Program-made: the position numbers and the translations under genes
Shown here: piece by piece, positions 6,665-12,748 of the stretch
Layout of the letters: every line of letters starts with the position of its first letter
How positions within the stretch are numbered: the first letter of the stretch is position 1
Source: JAFKKS01 sp039808325
Lineage (GTDB): Bacteria > Pseudomonadota > Alphaproteobacteria > Rhizobiales > Xanthobacteraceae
Direction: 5' to 3'
Assembly (NCBI GenBank): GCA_039808325.1
Contig: JBDHSU010000105.1
Coordinates: 1 to 14,570, forward strand
Length of the DNA stretch: 14,570 bases
Notes under the pieces: model-generated
Seen by the model: the letters and a program-made list of their open reading frames with translations, nothing else
Database searches by the model: none
What the model was told of the DNA's origin: nothing

Positions 6665-7408
6665 TCAGTTCAGTTTGAGTGGGCGCGCCCCGCCGTTGCG
6701 GGGACGGGGATGGCGCTCGGTCTCGCCGCCGTGCGGCTTCGGGCTCGGCGCGGCGCTCGGGCTGGGTGTGGTGCCGGGGATGAACAGGCCTTGGACGCGG
6801 CCCTGGCCGCCGGACGATTCGACGCGCGAGGCGCCGGACGTCATGTCCACGACGAGCCGATCGCCGCGCACGACATTCTGTCCCTGCGAAACGACCACGT
6901 TTCCGGTGAGGACGAGCGTGTTGGATTTCATGTCGTAGACGCCGTTGTCGCCGGTTGCCGTTTGATCCTTTTGCGTGACCACGACGCCGCCCTTGGCTTC
7001 CAATTTACTGATCTGCTGCTGGCCGCTGCCAAAACCGCCCGCGCCCGCCGGCTCCTTGCGGGCGTCGGGCGCCGGGGCGTTCTTTCCCGCCTTGCCTTTG
7101 CTTCGCCCTGGAATCGTCTCGTCCACATAGTGGACGATCAGCCGCTTGCACTCCAGCGTCGTGTCGCCCTGCGTCAGCTTCACGTTATCGATAAAGGTCG
7201 CGACCTTGTCCTTGTCGCGCACCTCGAGGCTGACGGATTCGATCTTGATCGGCTGGTTGCGGTTCTGGGAGAACCCCTGCAACGCGTTCGGGGGACCCTG
7301 CTGGGCCGCGGCGCAGCCGGCCCATGCGAGCGCCAGCACCATGATGCCGAACCGTGCGGCGGCGCGATGCGCGGCGGCGCGGGTGTGCGCCATGAATGCC
7401 CCCGTCAT
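6665..7408 (-). CDS. lptA: LPS transport periplasmic protein LptA
   Basis: This is the periplasmic beta-jellyroll bridge protein that carries lipopolysaccharide from LptC to LptD. It has 247 residues, longer than E. coli LptA (185). A signal peptide is present (basic RAAAHRAAARF, then the hydrophobic GIMVLALAWAGCAAA, cleavage near residue 36). The OstA/LptA domain runs from about 52 to 212 (IKIESVSLEVRDKDKVATFIDNVKLTQGD...). A glycine/alanine-rich insert near 105-128 and a proline-rich, charged tail account for the extra length. The start ATG overlaps the lptC stop as ATGA (7405-7408), implying translational coupling. An internal ATG at 7393 would also leave a usable signal peptide. Cys32 in the signal peptide is preceded by WAG, which is not a good lipobox. 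Confidence 0.93.
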   Translation of the reverse strand: MTGAFMAHTRAAAHRAAARFGIMVLALAWAGCAAAQQGPPNALQGFSQNRNQPIKIESVSLEVRDKDKVATFIDNVKLTQGDTTLECKRLIVHYVDETIPGRSKGKAGKNAPAPDARKEPAGAGGFGSGQQQISKLEAKGGVVVTQKDQTATGDNGVYDMKSNTLVLTGNVVVSQGQNVVRGDRLVVDMTSGASRVESSGGQGRVQGLFIPGTTPSPSAAPSPKPHGGETERHPRPRNGGARPLKLN

Positions 7409-8100
7409 TGCTGCGCGTCCGCCGCGTTGGCGATGGGCGAAACGTCGCCCTTGACCGTCATCGTGACGCCGCCGCTGAAGATCACCACGTCGCCGCCGCC
7501 GGTGATCTCGAGCTTCCGGGCGTCGATCTTGCCGGCGGGCATCAGGACCTCGACCGGCTTCTGCGAGACGACGTGCCCCTTGCGCATATCGAGAAACGCC
7601 TCGAGCAAGCGGATTTCCGTGCCGGCGGAGGAGTTGACCACCACATGATCCTTGATCGTCACGGTTTCGGTCTTGGTGTCGTAAAGGCCGCCGTCCGCCG
7701 TCACGCTCACGAGGCTCGAATCCTCAAGCTGCACTTTTGCCCGGATGTCTTTCAACTCTATAAACTGCAGTTTCGTCAGGTCCTGTGCCGCCGATGTCGC
7801 GGTCAGTTCGTAGGAGCGGCCGTCGCGCGTATAGCCCGCGAGACGCGGGGCCGCCATCATCACTTTCCGGCCGGAAATCACGAGCTGGCCGACGTTCGGT
7901 AGATTTTTGAGCACCCGCAACGGATCGAGCCAGGTCATCAAGCCATAAATCGCAAGGCCGCCGACGACGCCGACCGGTATCAGGCGGCGCAGCCAGCGAA
8001 CGAGGCGGCTGTGGCGTCTTGCCGCGCGGAAGGCCGCGTCCGCATTGTTTTGCCGTGTGGAACGCCAGGCATGCGTGTCAGTGTCGATGCTCACCGTCAT
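7405..8100 (-). CDS. lptC: LPS export ABC transporter periplasmic protein LptC
   Basis: This bitopic inner-membrane protein receives lipopolysaccharide from LptB2FG and passes it to LptA. It has 231 residues. The N-terminal cytoplasmic part is basic (RAARRHSRLVRWLRRL, 25-40). One membrane segment follows at about 39-58 (LIPVGVVGGLAIYGLMTWL), then a periplasmic OstA-like beta-jellyroll domain with the recurring pattern of short beta strands (RLAGYTRDGRSYELTATSA, GGLYDTKTETVTIKDHVVV). Family sequence conservation is low, so the call rests on topology, the domain pattern and its place directly before lptA and lptB. It is coupled to lptA by an ATGA overlap. It lies 108 bases downstream of rnd. 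Confidence 0.92.
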   Translation of the reverse strand: MTVSIDTDTHAWRSTRQNNADAAFRAARRHSRLVRWLRRLIPVGVVGGLAIYGLMTWLDPLRVLKNLPNVGQLVISGRKVMMAAPRLAGYTRDGRSYELTATSAAQDLTKLQFIELKDIRAKVQLEDSSLVSVTADGGLYDTKTETVTIKDHVVVNSSAGTEIRLLEAFLDMRKGHVVSQKPVEVLMPAGKIDARKLEITGGGDVVIFSGGVTMTVKGDVSPIANAADAQQ

Positions 8101-8140
8101 GCCTTATCGCTGTCGGCCCGTTTCGCGGCGGTATCGAACC

Positions 8141-8162
8141 TTCCACGTTCATTTTTGTGGAA
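8141..8162 (-). repeat. Short inverted repeat upstream of lptC
   Basis: TTCCAC (8141-8146) and GTGGAA (8157-8162) are perfectly complementary with a 10-base A/T-rich interior. It lies about 40 bases before the lptC ATG in the 108-base rnd-lptC spacer. It could be an operator or a small mRNA hairpin. No T-run follows it on the minus strand. Nothing else recognisable was seen in this spacer. Confidence 0.3.
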
Positions 8163-8208
8163 CGGCAACCTCACCTCTCAATGTGGCCCCGCTGCGGCGA
8201 TATACGCT

Positions 8209-8823
8209 TTAAGAGTGCGCGAAGATATCCTCGTCCGCCCAGCCCGCAAGGTCGAGCCGGGCGCGATCGGGAAGAAAGCCGAAGCAGGCCGCGGCGAGCG
8301 CTTCCCGGCCCTCGCGCGCCAGCATCACATCGAGCCTCGCCTTCAGCGCATGCAAATGAAGCACGTCGGCCGCGGCGTAGGTGAGTTGCGCTTCCGAAAG
8401 GTCGCGTGCGCCCCAGTCGGACGACTGCTGCTGCTTCGACAGGTCGATGCCGAGGATTTCGCGCGTCAGGTCCTTGAGCCCGTGCTTGTCGGTATAGGTG
8501 CGCGTCAGGCGCGACGCGATCTTGGTGCAGTAGACCGGGCTCGGCATGACGCCCAGCGCCTTGTCGAGCGCCGCGAGGTCGAACCGGGCGAAATGGAAGA
8601 TTTTGAGGACGGCGGGGTCCGCCATCAGCCGCGTCAGGTTCGGCGCGTCGATGGCGCCGGCCGGAATCTGGACGACGTCGGCGCTGCCGTCGCCGGGAGA
8701 GAGCTGCACGACGCAAAGCCGGTCGCGATGCGGGTCGAGCCCCATGGTTTCCGTATCGACCGCGACGGAGCCCGCGTAGCGGGACAGATCGGGAAGGTCG
8801 CCACGGTGCAGGCGAATGGTCAT
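8209..8823 (-). CDS. rnd: Ribonuclease D, short form (DEDDy 3'-5' exoribonuclease)
   Basis: A 3'-5' exonuclease of the DnaQ-like superfamily that trims RNA 3' ends such as tRNA precursors. It has 204 residues and only the exonuclease domain; E. coli RNase D (375 aa) has additional HRDC domains, which are absent here, as is usual for the short alphaproteobacterial form. Catalytic residues are visible: Asp23 and Glu25 (VDTET), Asp82 in FHFARFDLAAL, and Tyr149/Asp153 in the YAAAD motif III, which places it in the DEDDy class. The ribosome binding site GGAG lies five bases before the ATG but is inside a perfect 10-bp hairpin. It is first in the series leading to lptC. The exact RNA substrate is unknown. 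Confidence 0.9.
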   Translation of the reverse strand: MTIRLHRGDLPDLSRYAGSVAVDTETMGLDPHRDRLCVVQLSPGDGSADVVQIPAGAIDAPNLTRLMADPAVLKIFHFARFDLAALDKALGVMPSPVYCTKIASRLTRTYTDKHGLKDLTREILGIDLSKQQQSSDWGARDLSEAQLTYAAADVLHLHALKARLDVMLAREGREALAAACFGFLPDRARLDLAGWADEDIFAHS

Positions 8824-8828
8824 GCGGT

Positions 8829-8866
8829 CTCCGGGCTCAGGCTGCGCGTCTGCAGGGAGCCCGGAG
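8829..8866 (-). promoter_or_regulatory. Hairpin that buries the rnd ribosome binding site
   Basis: On the minus strand CTCCGGGCTC (8866-8857) pairs perfectly with GAGCCCGGAG (8838-8829), ten pairs, nine of them contiguous with high GC content. The 18-base loop has a possible inner CTGC/GCAG stem. The last four bases of the 3' arm, GGAG (8832-8829), are the Shine-Dalgarno sequence five bases before the rnd ATG. No T-run follows, so it does not look like a terminator. The structure is seen; control of rnd translation is inferred. Confidence 0.6.
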
Positions 8867-8947
8867 CCGGAGCGGTGCGCATTGTCCGCACCGGCCGGAC
8901 GGGGTCGCCCCAGTCACGACGAAGCGGTAACAAGCCCGTGTTCGTTT

Positions 8948-8973
8948 CACGCGTCAAGCGTGCAACGTCACGC
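8948..8973. repeat. Alternating CACGC/GCGTG arms downstream of the secreted-protein gene
   Basis: CACGC (8948-8952), GCGTG (8958-8962) and CACGC (8969-8973) allow two mutually exclusive 5-bp hairpins. They lie in the 170-base spacer between the small secreted-protein gene and rnd. No T-run suitable for an intrinsic terminator on the minus strand is present. It may mark the 3' end of the upstream transcript, but this is weak. Confidence 0.25.
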
Positions 8974-8993
8974 GCACCGGGGCTGCGCGAGCG

Positions 8994-9362
8994 TCAGTCG
9001 CCGTCGTCGTCGGGATCGATCGGGGCCGGCGGCTGGGGCGCGGCGTAATAAGGCTCGGCGTCTTCGTCATAAACGCCGGGCGCACGCCCCTCGTTGCAGT
9101 CCTCGACGCGGCGTTCATGCTCGTTGCCGTAGGGGTCGACGCTGCGCCGGACGATATAGCGGCATTCGCCATCGTCCTGGATTTCGACCTGCCGGCGCTG
9201 CGCATAGACGGGCGCAGGCTCGACCGGATAGGCGTAGCGTGGCGCCGGCGGATAGTAACCCTCGCCAGGCGCTATATCGGCGGCGGTGGCAGCGCCGACA
9301 AATCCGAGCAGCCCCAAGGCGGCGGCTGCTCCCGCCCTTCCCAAACGCTGACTGTTACGCAT
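8994..9362 (-). CDS. Small secreted protein of unknown function
   Basis: A 122-residue protein not assigned to a named family. Residues 1-28 form a clear Sec signal peptide (RNSQRLGR, then GAAAALGLLGFVGAATA, cleavage at ATA-AD), so the mature protein of about 94 residues is periplasmic or exported. The mature part starts with a tyrosine/proline-rich stretch (GYYPPAPRYAYPVEPAPVY, 35-53). A small core follows with ECRYIVRRSVDPYGNEHERRVEDC (66-89), whose two cysteines, Cys67 and Cys89, could form a disulfide. It ends in an acidic, proline-rich tail (PPAPIDPDDDGD). Similar small proteins with a basic 'RR...YG...RR..C' core occur in Rhizobiales, but no function is known to me. GAGG five bases before the ATG is a good ribosome binding site. 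It appears to be a single-gene transcript. Confidence 0.75.
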   Translation of the reverse strand: MRNSQRLGRAGAAAALGLLGFVGAATAADIAPGEGYYPPAPRYAYPVEPAPVYAQRRQVEIQDDGECRYIVRRSVDPYGNEHERRVEDCNEGRAPGVYDEDAEPYYAAPQPPAPIDPDDDGD

Positions 9363-9530
9363 CGAAGCCTCACCTTCTGCTTATTGAGGGCGGCGATGCT
9401 CGGCGCGCATTCAGGCGGATTGTTGCGCGCATCGCGGCTGAAACATGCCGGTTGCGGGCCATGTTCGGGACCGATTCGCCGCGCCCGCGGCGTGATTTGC
9501 GCATGAGGCGCGACGGCATTCGCCCGCGCG

Positions 9531-10241
9531 TCATATGCGGGAGCCGGTCTCAGTACGGGGCGTTTCGATCCGCCGAGACCAATCCTCGGTTTTCCCGGAT
9601 GCGAGGCGGGCCTGCGCCAAACGGCGCCAGCTTTCCGGCAGGCCGGGCACGGCGGCGAGCGCGGCCAGCGCGGGCTGGTTCATGCGGTCGTGATAGAGCA
9701 GGTGCGATACGCGTGCGAGAGTCCAGCGTGGGTTGGCCCTGGACACGAGCGCGCCGCGGTCGCCGGCCGCGATCGCGCCGGGCTCGACCACGCGAAAGTA
9801 CCAGCCGGTGCGTCCGCTGTCCTGAACCCGCCGCGCCATGTCCGGAACGTCGAAGCGAAGGTTCAGCTTCCAGCACGGCTGCCGGCCTTGGCTGACCTCC
9901 ACCAGCGCCGACCCGATGCGCCAGCGATCGCCGAGGCAAAGGTCGGCTTCGCTCGCGCCCGCGATGACAAGGTTCTCTCCGAAGGCCCCGGGGCGGAAAC
10001 GATCGGCGCGGTCCGGCAACTCGTCGACCCATGCCGGAAGGTGTGCGAGCGCGTAGGCGTGGATGGCTTTGTGGAGGCCGCCGTGGTGCCGGCGGTCGGC
10101 CTGCTCGTCACCTTCGAAGCCAAGCGGGCCCGCCGGCAGCGGACCCCGGACCTTCTGCTTGTCGATGGCGCTCAGCGCTCCCGACGCGCCGAGCGGCGCG
10201 GCGCGTCCGACGCGCAGTTCGACGACTTCGAAGCCGATCAT
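9531..10241 (-). CDS. MOSC domain-containing protein, YiiM type
   Basis: MOSC proteins carry a molybdenum cofactor on a conserved cysteine; E. coli YiiM reduces N-hydroxylated compounds such as 6-hydroxylaminopurine. It has 236 residues from the ATG at 10241. The MOSC domain is about 30-165, with HHGG (52-55), FGENL (87-91) and the cofactor-binding Cys123 in SQGRQPCWKL. A C-terminal 3-alpha domain follows (about 170-215, LLYHDRMNQPALAALAAVPGLPESWRRLA), as in YiiM. The frame is open back to 10325, but that would run through tRNA-Leu, so the ATG at 10241 is preferred. No clear ribosome binding site precedes it, and there are only 42 bases to the tRNA end. The substrate in this organism is not evident. 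Confidence 0.88.
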   Translation of the reverse strand: MIGFEVVELRVGRAAPLGASGALSAIDKQKVRGPLPAGPLGFEGDEQADRRHHGGLHKAIHAYALAHLPAWVDELPDRADRFRPGAFGENLVIAGASEADLCLGDRWRIGSALVEVSQGRQPCWKLNLRFDVPDMARRVQDSGRTGWYFRVVEPGAIAAGDRGALVSRANPRWTLARVSHLLYHDRMNQPALAALAAVPGLPESWRRLAQARLASGKTEDWSRRIETPRTETGSRI

Positions 10242-10265
10242 GATGGTGGGACGCCGTGCAGAACC

Positions 10266-10287
10266 AAAACCATCGAAAGACGATGGT
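10266..10287 (-). terminator. Intrinsic terminator of tRNA-Leu
   Basis: On the minus strand ACCATCG (10287-10281) pairs with CGATGGT (10275-10269) around loop TCTTT, and the 3' arm runs into TTTT (10269-10266). The 5' arm starts at the discriminator A and CCA end of the tRNA, so the terminator is partly built from the tRNA 3' terminus. It sits 25 bases before the MOSC gene start. Confidence 0.7.
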
Positions 10288-10368
10288 GCCCAGAAGAGGA
10301 CTCGAACCTCCACGGCTTTCACCACTGGTACCTGAAACCAGCGCGTCTACCAATTCCGCCATCTGGGC
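10284..10368 (-). tRNA. tRNA-Leu (anticodon CAG)
   Basis: An 85-base class II tRNA with encoded CCA (10286-10284) and discriminator A at 10287. The acceptor stem is GCCCAGA (10368-10362) with TCTGGGC (10294-10288), all seven pairs intact. The D arm contains GGCGGAATTGGTAGACGC, as in bacterial tRNA-Leu. The anticodon stem CTGGT/ACCAG closes the seven-base loop TTCAGGT, giving anticodon CAG, which reads CUG codons. The long variable arm and the T loop GGTTCGAGTCC are as expected for leucine tRNAs. It has a good promoter and a terminator of its own. Confidence 0.97.
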
Positions 10369-10377
10369 AGCGGGCCA

Positions 10378-10407
10378 CACATAGGGGTGCGGCTTTTATC
10401 TTGTCAA
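10378..10407 (-). promoter_or_regulatory. Sigma-70 promoter of tRNA-Leu
   Basis: On the minus strand a perfect -35 TTGACA (10407-10402) is followed, after 18 bases, by TATGTG (10383-10378), or after 17 bases by CTATGT. Transcription would begin near 10371, just before the mature tRNA 5' end at 10368, leaving almost no leader. Confidence 0.7.
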
Positions 10408-10433
10408 CGCTTCGAAGCGGCGGGCTTTGCGCT

Positions 10434-10458
10434 ATACAGGGCGAAAGGTGTCCTGTAT
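10434..10458 (+). promoter_or_regulatory. Palindromic operator candidate upstream of the NDUFA9-family gene
   Basis: ATACAGG (10434-10440) and CCTGTAT (10452-10458) are perfect inverted repeats with an 11-base spacer, so the half-site centres are 18 bases apart, just under two helical turns. The left arm overlaps TATACA (10433-10438), which could be a -10 element with a poor -35 (TTCGAA, 10411-10416, 16-base spacer). A dimeric repressor bound here would block that promoter. An mRNA hairpin is the alternative. Confidence 0.4.
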
Positions 10459-10503
10459 TGCCGCAACGCTGCAATCGGCCGCCGCCTTGCTTCGAGACCG
10501 GAT

Positions 10504-11499
10504 ATGACGCCCCAACGCCCTCAAGACATGACGCCCCAGTCTACGATCGACACCTTGATCACGGTTTTCGGCGGATCCGGGTTTCTCGGCCGCCACCTCA
10601 TCCGCGCGCTGGCGCGGGAGGGGTACCGGATCCGCGTCGGAGTGCGCCGGCCGGACCTCGCCGGTGACCTGCAGCCGCTCGGCCGGGTCGGGCAGATCGG
10701 CGTCGTGCAGGCCAACCTGCGCCATCCGGAGTCGGTCGCGGCGGCGGTGCGCGACGCCGCGGTCGTGATCAATCTGGTCGGCATCCTGTACGAGCGCGGC
10801 AAGCAGACCTTCGCCAGCGTGCAGGGGCAGGGCGCGGGAAACGTGGCGCGCGCGGCGGCCTCCGTCGGCGCGCGCATGATCCAGGTGTCGGCCATCGGCG
10901 CCGATGCGGACGCGACCTCGCGTTACGCGCGCAGCAAGGCGGCGGGCGAGGCGGCGGTGCGCGAAGCGGTGCCAGATGCGACGATCTTCCGCCCCTCGAT
11001 TATGTTCGGACCGGAGGACGATTTCTTCAACCGCTTCGCCGCGATAGCGCGCGTCTCGCCGTTCCTGCCGCTGATCGGCGGGGGCGAAACGCGCTTCCAG
11101 CCGGTTTACGTCGGCGATGTCGCCGCCGCGATCGCCGCCGCGGTCGCCGGCCGGGCACGGCCGGGGACGACCTATGAGCTCGGCGGGCCGGCGGTGCGTA
11201 CGTTCCGCGAATTGATGGAGTACGTGCTGGAGACGACCGAGCGCCGGCGGCTTCTGCTGCCGGTTCCGTTCGGCCTCGCGAAATTCAAGGCGCAGTTCCT
11301 GCAATACATGCCGAAGCCGCTCCTCACGCCGGATCAGGTGGAATCGCTGCGCGCGGACAATGTCGTGTCGGCGCAGGCGCAGGCTGAAGGGCGCACCCTC
11401 GAGGGTCTCGGCCTTTCGCCGACGGCGATCGCCGCCGTCGTTCCCGCGTATCTTTGGCGTTTCCGCAAGACCGGGCAGTTCCGCAGCCGCGCGGTGTAG
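10504..11499 (+). CDS. Complex I NDUFA9 subunit family protein (atypical SDR, NAD(P)-binding)
   Basis: An atypical short-chain dehydrogenase/NAD-dependent epimerase-like protein related to the NDUFA9 accessory subunit of mitochondrial complex I. It has 331 residues from the ATG at 10504. The Rossmann fold starts at residue 20 with the nucleotide-binding loop GGSGFLGR (23-30). A VGVRRP segment (45-50) follows beta-2, and VINLVGILYE (88-97) is typical of the family. YARSK (141-145) supplies the YxxxK pair, and RPSIMFGPED (163-172) is the usual motif before the substrate-binding part. No signal peptide or membrane helix. A second in-frame ATG at 10528 lies in an 11-base direct repeat of the first start region; neither has a good Shine-Dalgarno sequence. 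The bacterial role is not established; quinone biosynthesis or complex I association are the usual guesses. Confidence 0.88.
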   Translation: MTPQRPQDMTPQSTIDTLITVFGGSGFLGRHLIRALAREGYRIRVGVRRPDLAGDLQPLGRVGQIGVVQANLRHPESVAAAVRDAAVVINLVGILYERGKQTFASVQGQGAGNVARAAASVGARMIQVSAIGADADATSRYARSKAAGEAAVREAVPDATIFRPSIMFGPEDDFFNRFAAIARVSPFLPLIGGGETRFQPVYVGDVAAAIAAAVAGRARPGTTYELGGPAVRTFRELMEYVLETTERRRLLLPVPFGLAKFKAQFLQYMPKPLLTPDQVESLRADNVVSAQAQAEGRTLEGLGLSPTAIAAVVPAYLWRFRKTGQFRSRAV

Positions 11500-11524
11500 G
11501 ATACGGCAGCCGTCAATCTCGGAT

Positions 11525-11633
11525 CGTCATCCTGATGTACCCGCGCGAAGTGCGGGCCGCGAAGGATGACCAAAGATACGGGCCGTCGTTTTTCGAGGCT
11601 CGGCGCAAACGCGCCTCGCCCTTCAGGATGACG
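11525..11633. repeat. REP/BIME-like palindromic element between convergent genes
   Basis: Two hairpin modules lie head-to-head. The first has GTCATCCT (11526-11533) pairing with AGGATGAC (11563-11570), with an inner stem CCCGC/GCGGG (11540-11544, 11552-11556). The second has CGAGGC (11594-11599) pairing with GCCTCG (11613-11618), extended by GCG/CGC around CAAA. The outer ends, CGTCATCCTGA (11525-11535) and TCAGGATGACG (11623-11633), are perfect 11-bp inverted repeats. This core resembles dispersed repeats I remember from Bradyrhizobium and relatives. It fills the 149-base gap between two convergent genes and may act as a bidirectional transcript end. Confidence 0.75.
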
Positions 11634-11648
11634 GATCGAGTACGCCCT

Positions 11649-12455
11649 TCACCCCATCAGGGCGAGACTGACCAGTCCGAGCGCGCCGACGATGATGCGC
11701 CACCAGGCAAACAGCGCGAAGCCGTGGCGCGAGACGTAGTCGAGGAAGGTCTTCACCACGATCCAGCCGGCGACGAACGACGTCGCGAAGCCGACGGCGA
11801 CGAGGATCAGGTTGGTGTTCCCCATCCCGTGCCAGTCCTTGTACAGGGCGAAGACGAAGGCGCCGACCATCGTCGGCATCGCGAGATAGAAGGAGAACTC
11901 GGCGGCGGCGCGGCGGTCGGCGCCGAACAGCATCGCCGCGACGATGGTCGCGCCGGCGCGCGAGACGCCGGGGATCATCGAGACGCACTGCGCGAGCCCG
12001 ATCCCCAGATACATCATGAGCGGAAAGCGCGTCGCGTCGTGAAACTTCGGCTTAAGGTCCATGCGGTCAACCCACATCAGCACGAAGCCGCCGATCACCA
12101 GCATGACGCAGACGATCCACACGTTGAACAGCACCGCCTTGATGAAGCCGTAGGCGAGCGCGCCGACGACGGCCGCCGGCAGGAAGGCGATCAGCACGCC
12201 GATGACGAAGCGCCGCGCCGCCGGATCGCTCGGCAGCGCCATGGCGACGTTCCACAGCCGTGCGAAATAGATCGTCAGCAGCGCCAGGATGGCGCCGAGC
12301 TGGATCAGCACGGCGAAGCTCTTGCCGAAGTCGTCGTCGCTGAATCCGAAAAAATGCTCGACGAGCAGGAGATGGCCGGTCGACGAGACGGGGAGGAATT
12401 CGGTCAACCCCTCGACGACGCCGAGGACGATAGCCTTCACGAGGTCGAAGATCAT
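11649..12455 (-). CDS. uppP: Undecaprenyl-diphosphate phosphatase UppP (BacA)
   Basis: This integral membrane enzyme dephosphorylates undecaprenyl pyrophosphate to recycle the lipid carrier of peptidoglycan and other envelope glycans; overproduction gives bacitracin resistance. It has 268 residues from the ATG at 12455, the normal length, with GGAG six bases upstream. The frame is open further back but that extension is cysteine/proline rich and unlike the family. Visible motifs are EGLTEFLPVSSTGHL (15-29), holding the catalytic glutamates, Ser25 and His28, and PGVSRAGAT (162-170) with the phosphate-binding Arg166. The second motif has Ala where many homologues have Ser (PGxSRSG). Several hydrophobic segments span the protein. 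It is divergent from the GST-fold gene. Confidence 0.96.
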   Translation of the reverse strand: MIFDLVKAIVLGVVEGLTEFLPVSSTGHLLLVEHFFGFSDDDFGKSFAVLIQLGAILALLTIYFARLWNVAMALPSDPAARRFVIGVLIAFLPAAVVGALAYGFIKAVLFNVWIVCVMLVIGGFVLMWVDRMDLKPKFHDATRFPLMMYLGIGLAQCVSMIPGVSRAGATIVAAMLFGADRRAAAEFSFYLAMPTMVGAFVFALYKDWHGMGNTNLILVAVGFATSFVAGWIVVKTFLDYVSRHGFALFAWWRIIVGALGLVSLALMG

Positions 12456-12555
12456 GAAACGCTCCGGTGCAGGGACGGGCCGGGAGGGGCGGGGGCGAAG
12501 CCTTGCCCAGGCATGCGGGCAGCAACATGGCGTTAACGAATCGGTATGCTTTGTC

Positions 12556-12569
12556 GCGCAGCACTGCGC
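12556..12569. repeat. 14-bp near-perfect palindrome in the uppP upstream region
   Basis: GCGCAG (12556-12561) and CTGCGC (12564-12569) are inverted repeats separated by CA. It lies 100 bases before the uppP ATG, in the 293-base divergent spacer (12456-12748). It could be an operator. Apart from this and a promoter-like pair near the plus-strand gene, I see nothing definite in that spacer. Confidence 0.3.
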
Positions 12570-12677
12570 CCCGGACAATGGAAACCTTGGCGGTGGAAAA
12601 CTTCGCGGACCTCGCCGATGTCGCGAAAGCGGCGCAAACGGCCGCTAGCTGCGCCCGGAGGCGAATCAACGGCAGGG

Positions 12678-12707
12678 TTGCAATCCAGCACCCGCCGTTC
12701 CTATAGC
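12678..12707 (+). promoter_or_regulatory. Candidate sigma-70 promoter for the GST-fold gene and queG
   Basis: TTGCAA (12678-12683), an 18-base spacer, then TATAGC (12702-12707). The hexamers match TTGACA/TATAAT at four positions each. The start codon is 41 bases downstream of the -10, a reasonable distance. Based on inspection only. Confidence 0.45.
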
Positions 12708-12748
12708 AGCCCCCTTAATCTCCGACCTTTCGGACCAGCATCGGCTTC

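Noticed and set aside
6665..7408. LptA as a lipoprotein because of Cys32 in the signal peptide
   Set aside because: The residues before the cysteine (WAG) do not make a good lipobox, and LptA is a soluble periplasmic bridge; ordinary signal peptidase I cleavage after CAAA is more likely.
8011..9048. 345-codon plus-strand open frame opposite rnd
   Set aside because: It is antisense to rnd, which has all the DEDDy residues; the antisense product is low-complexity Arg/Gly/Ala-rich. This is an effect of high GC content.
8816..9895. 359-codon plus-strand open frame across the secreted-protein and MOSC genes
   Set aside because: It is antisense to two better-supported genes and its composition (Arg/Ala/Pro-rich) is typical of GC-rich antisense frames.
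11454..12536. 360-codon plus-strand open frame opposite uppP
   Set aside because: It is antisense to uppP; the His/Asp/Glu/Arg-rich product is the expected antisense translation of a hydrophobic membrane protein.
12578..12706. Possible 42-codon gene (METLAVENFADLADVAKAA...) in the uppP-GST spacer
   Set aside because: No ribosome binding site, its end overlaps the probable promoter of the next gene, and I recognise no family. Conservation in relatives would be needed to accept it.
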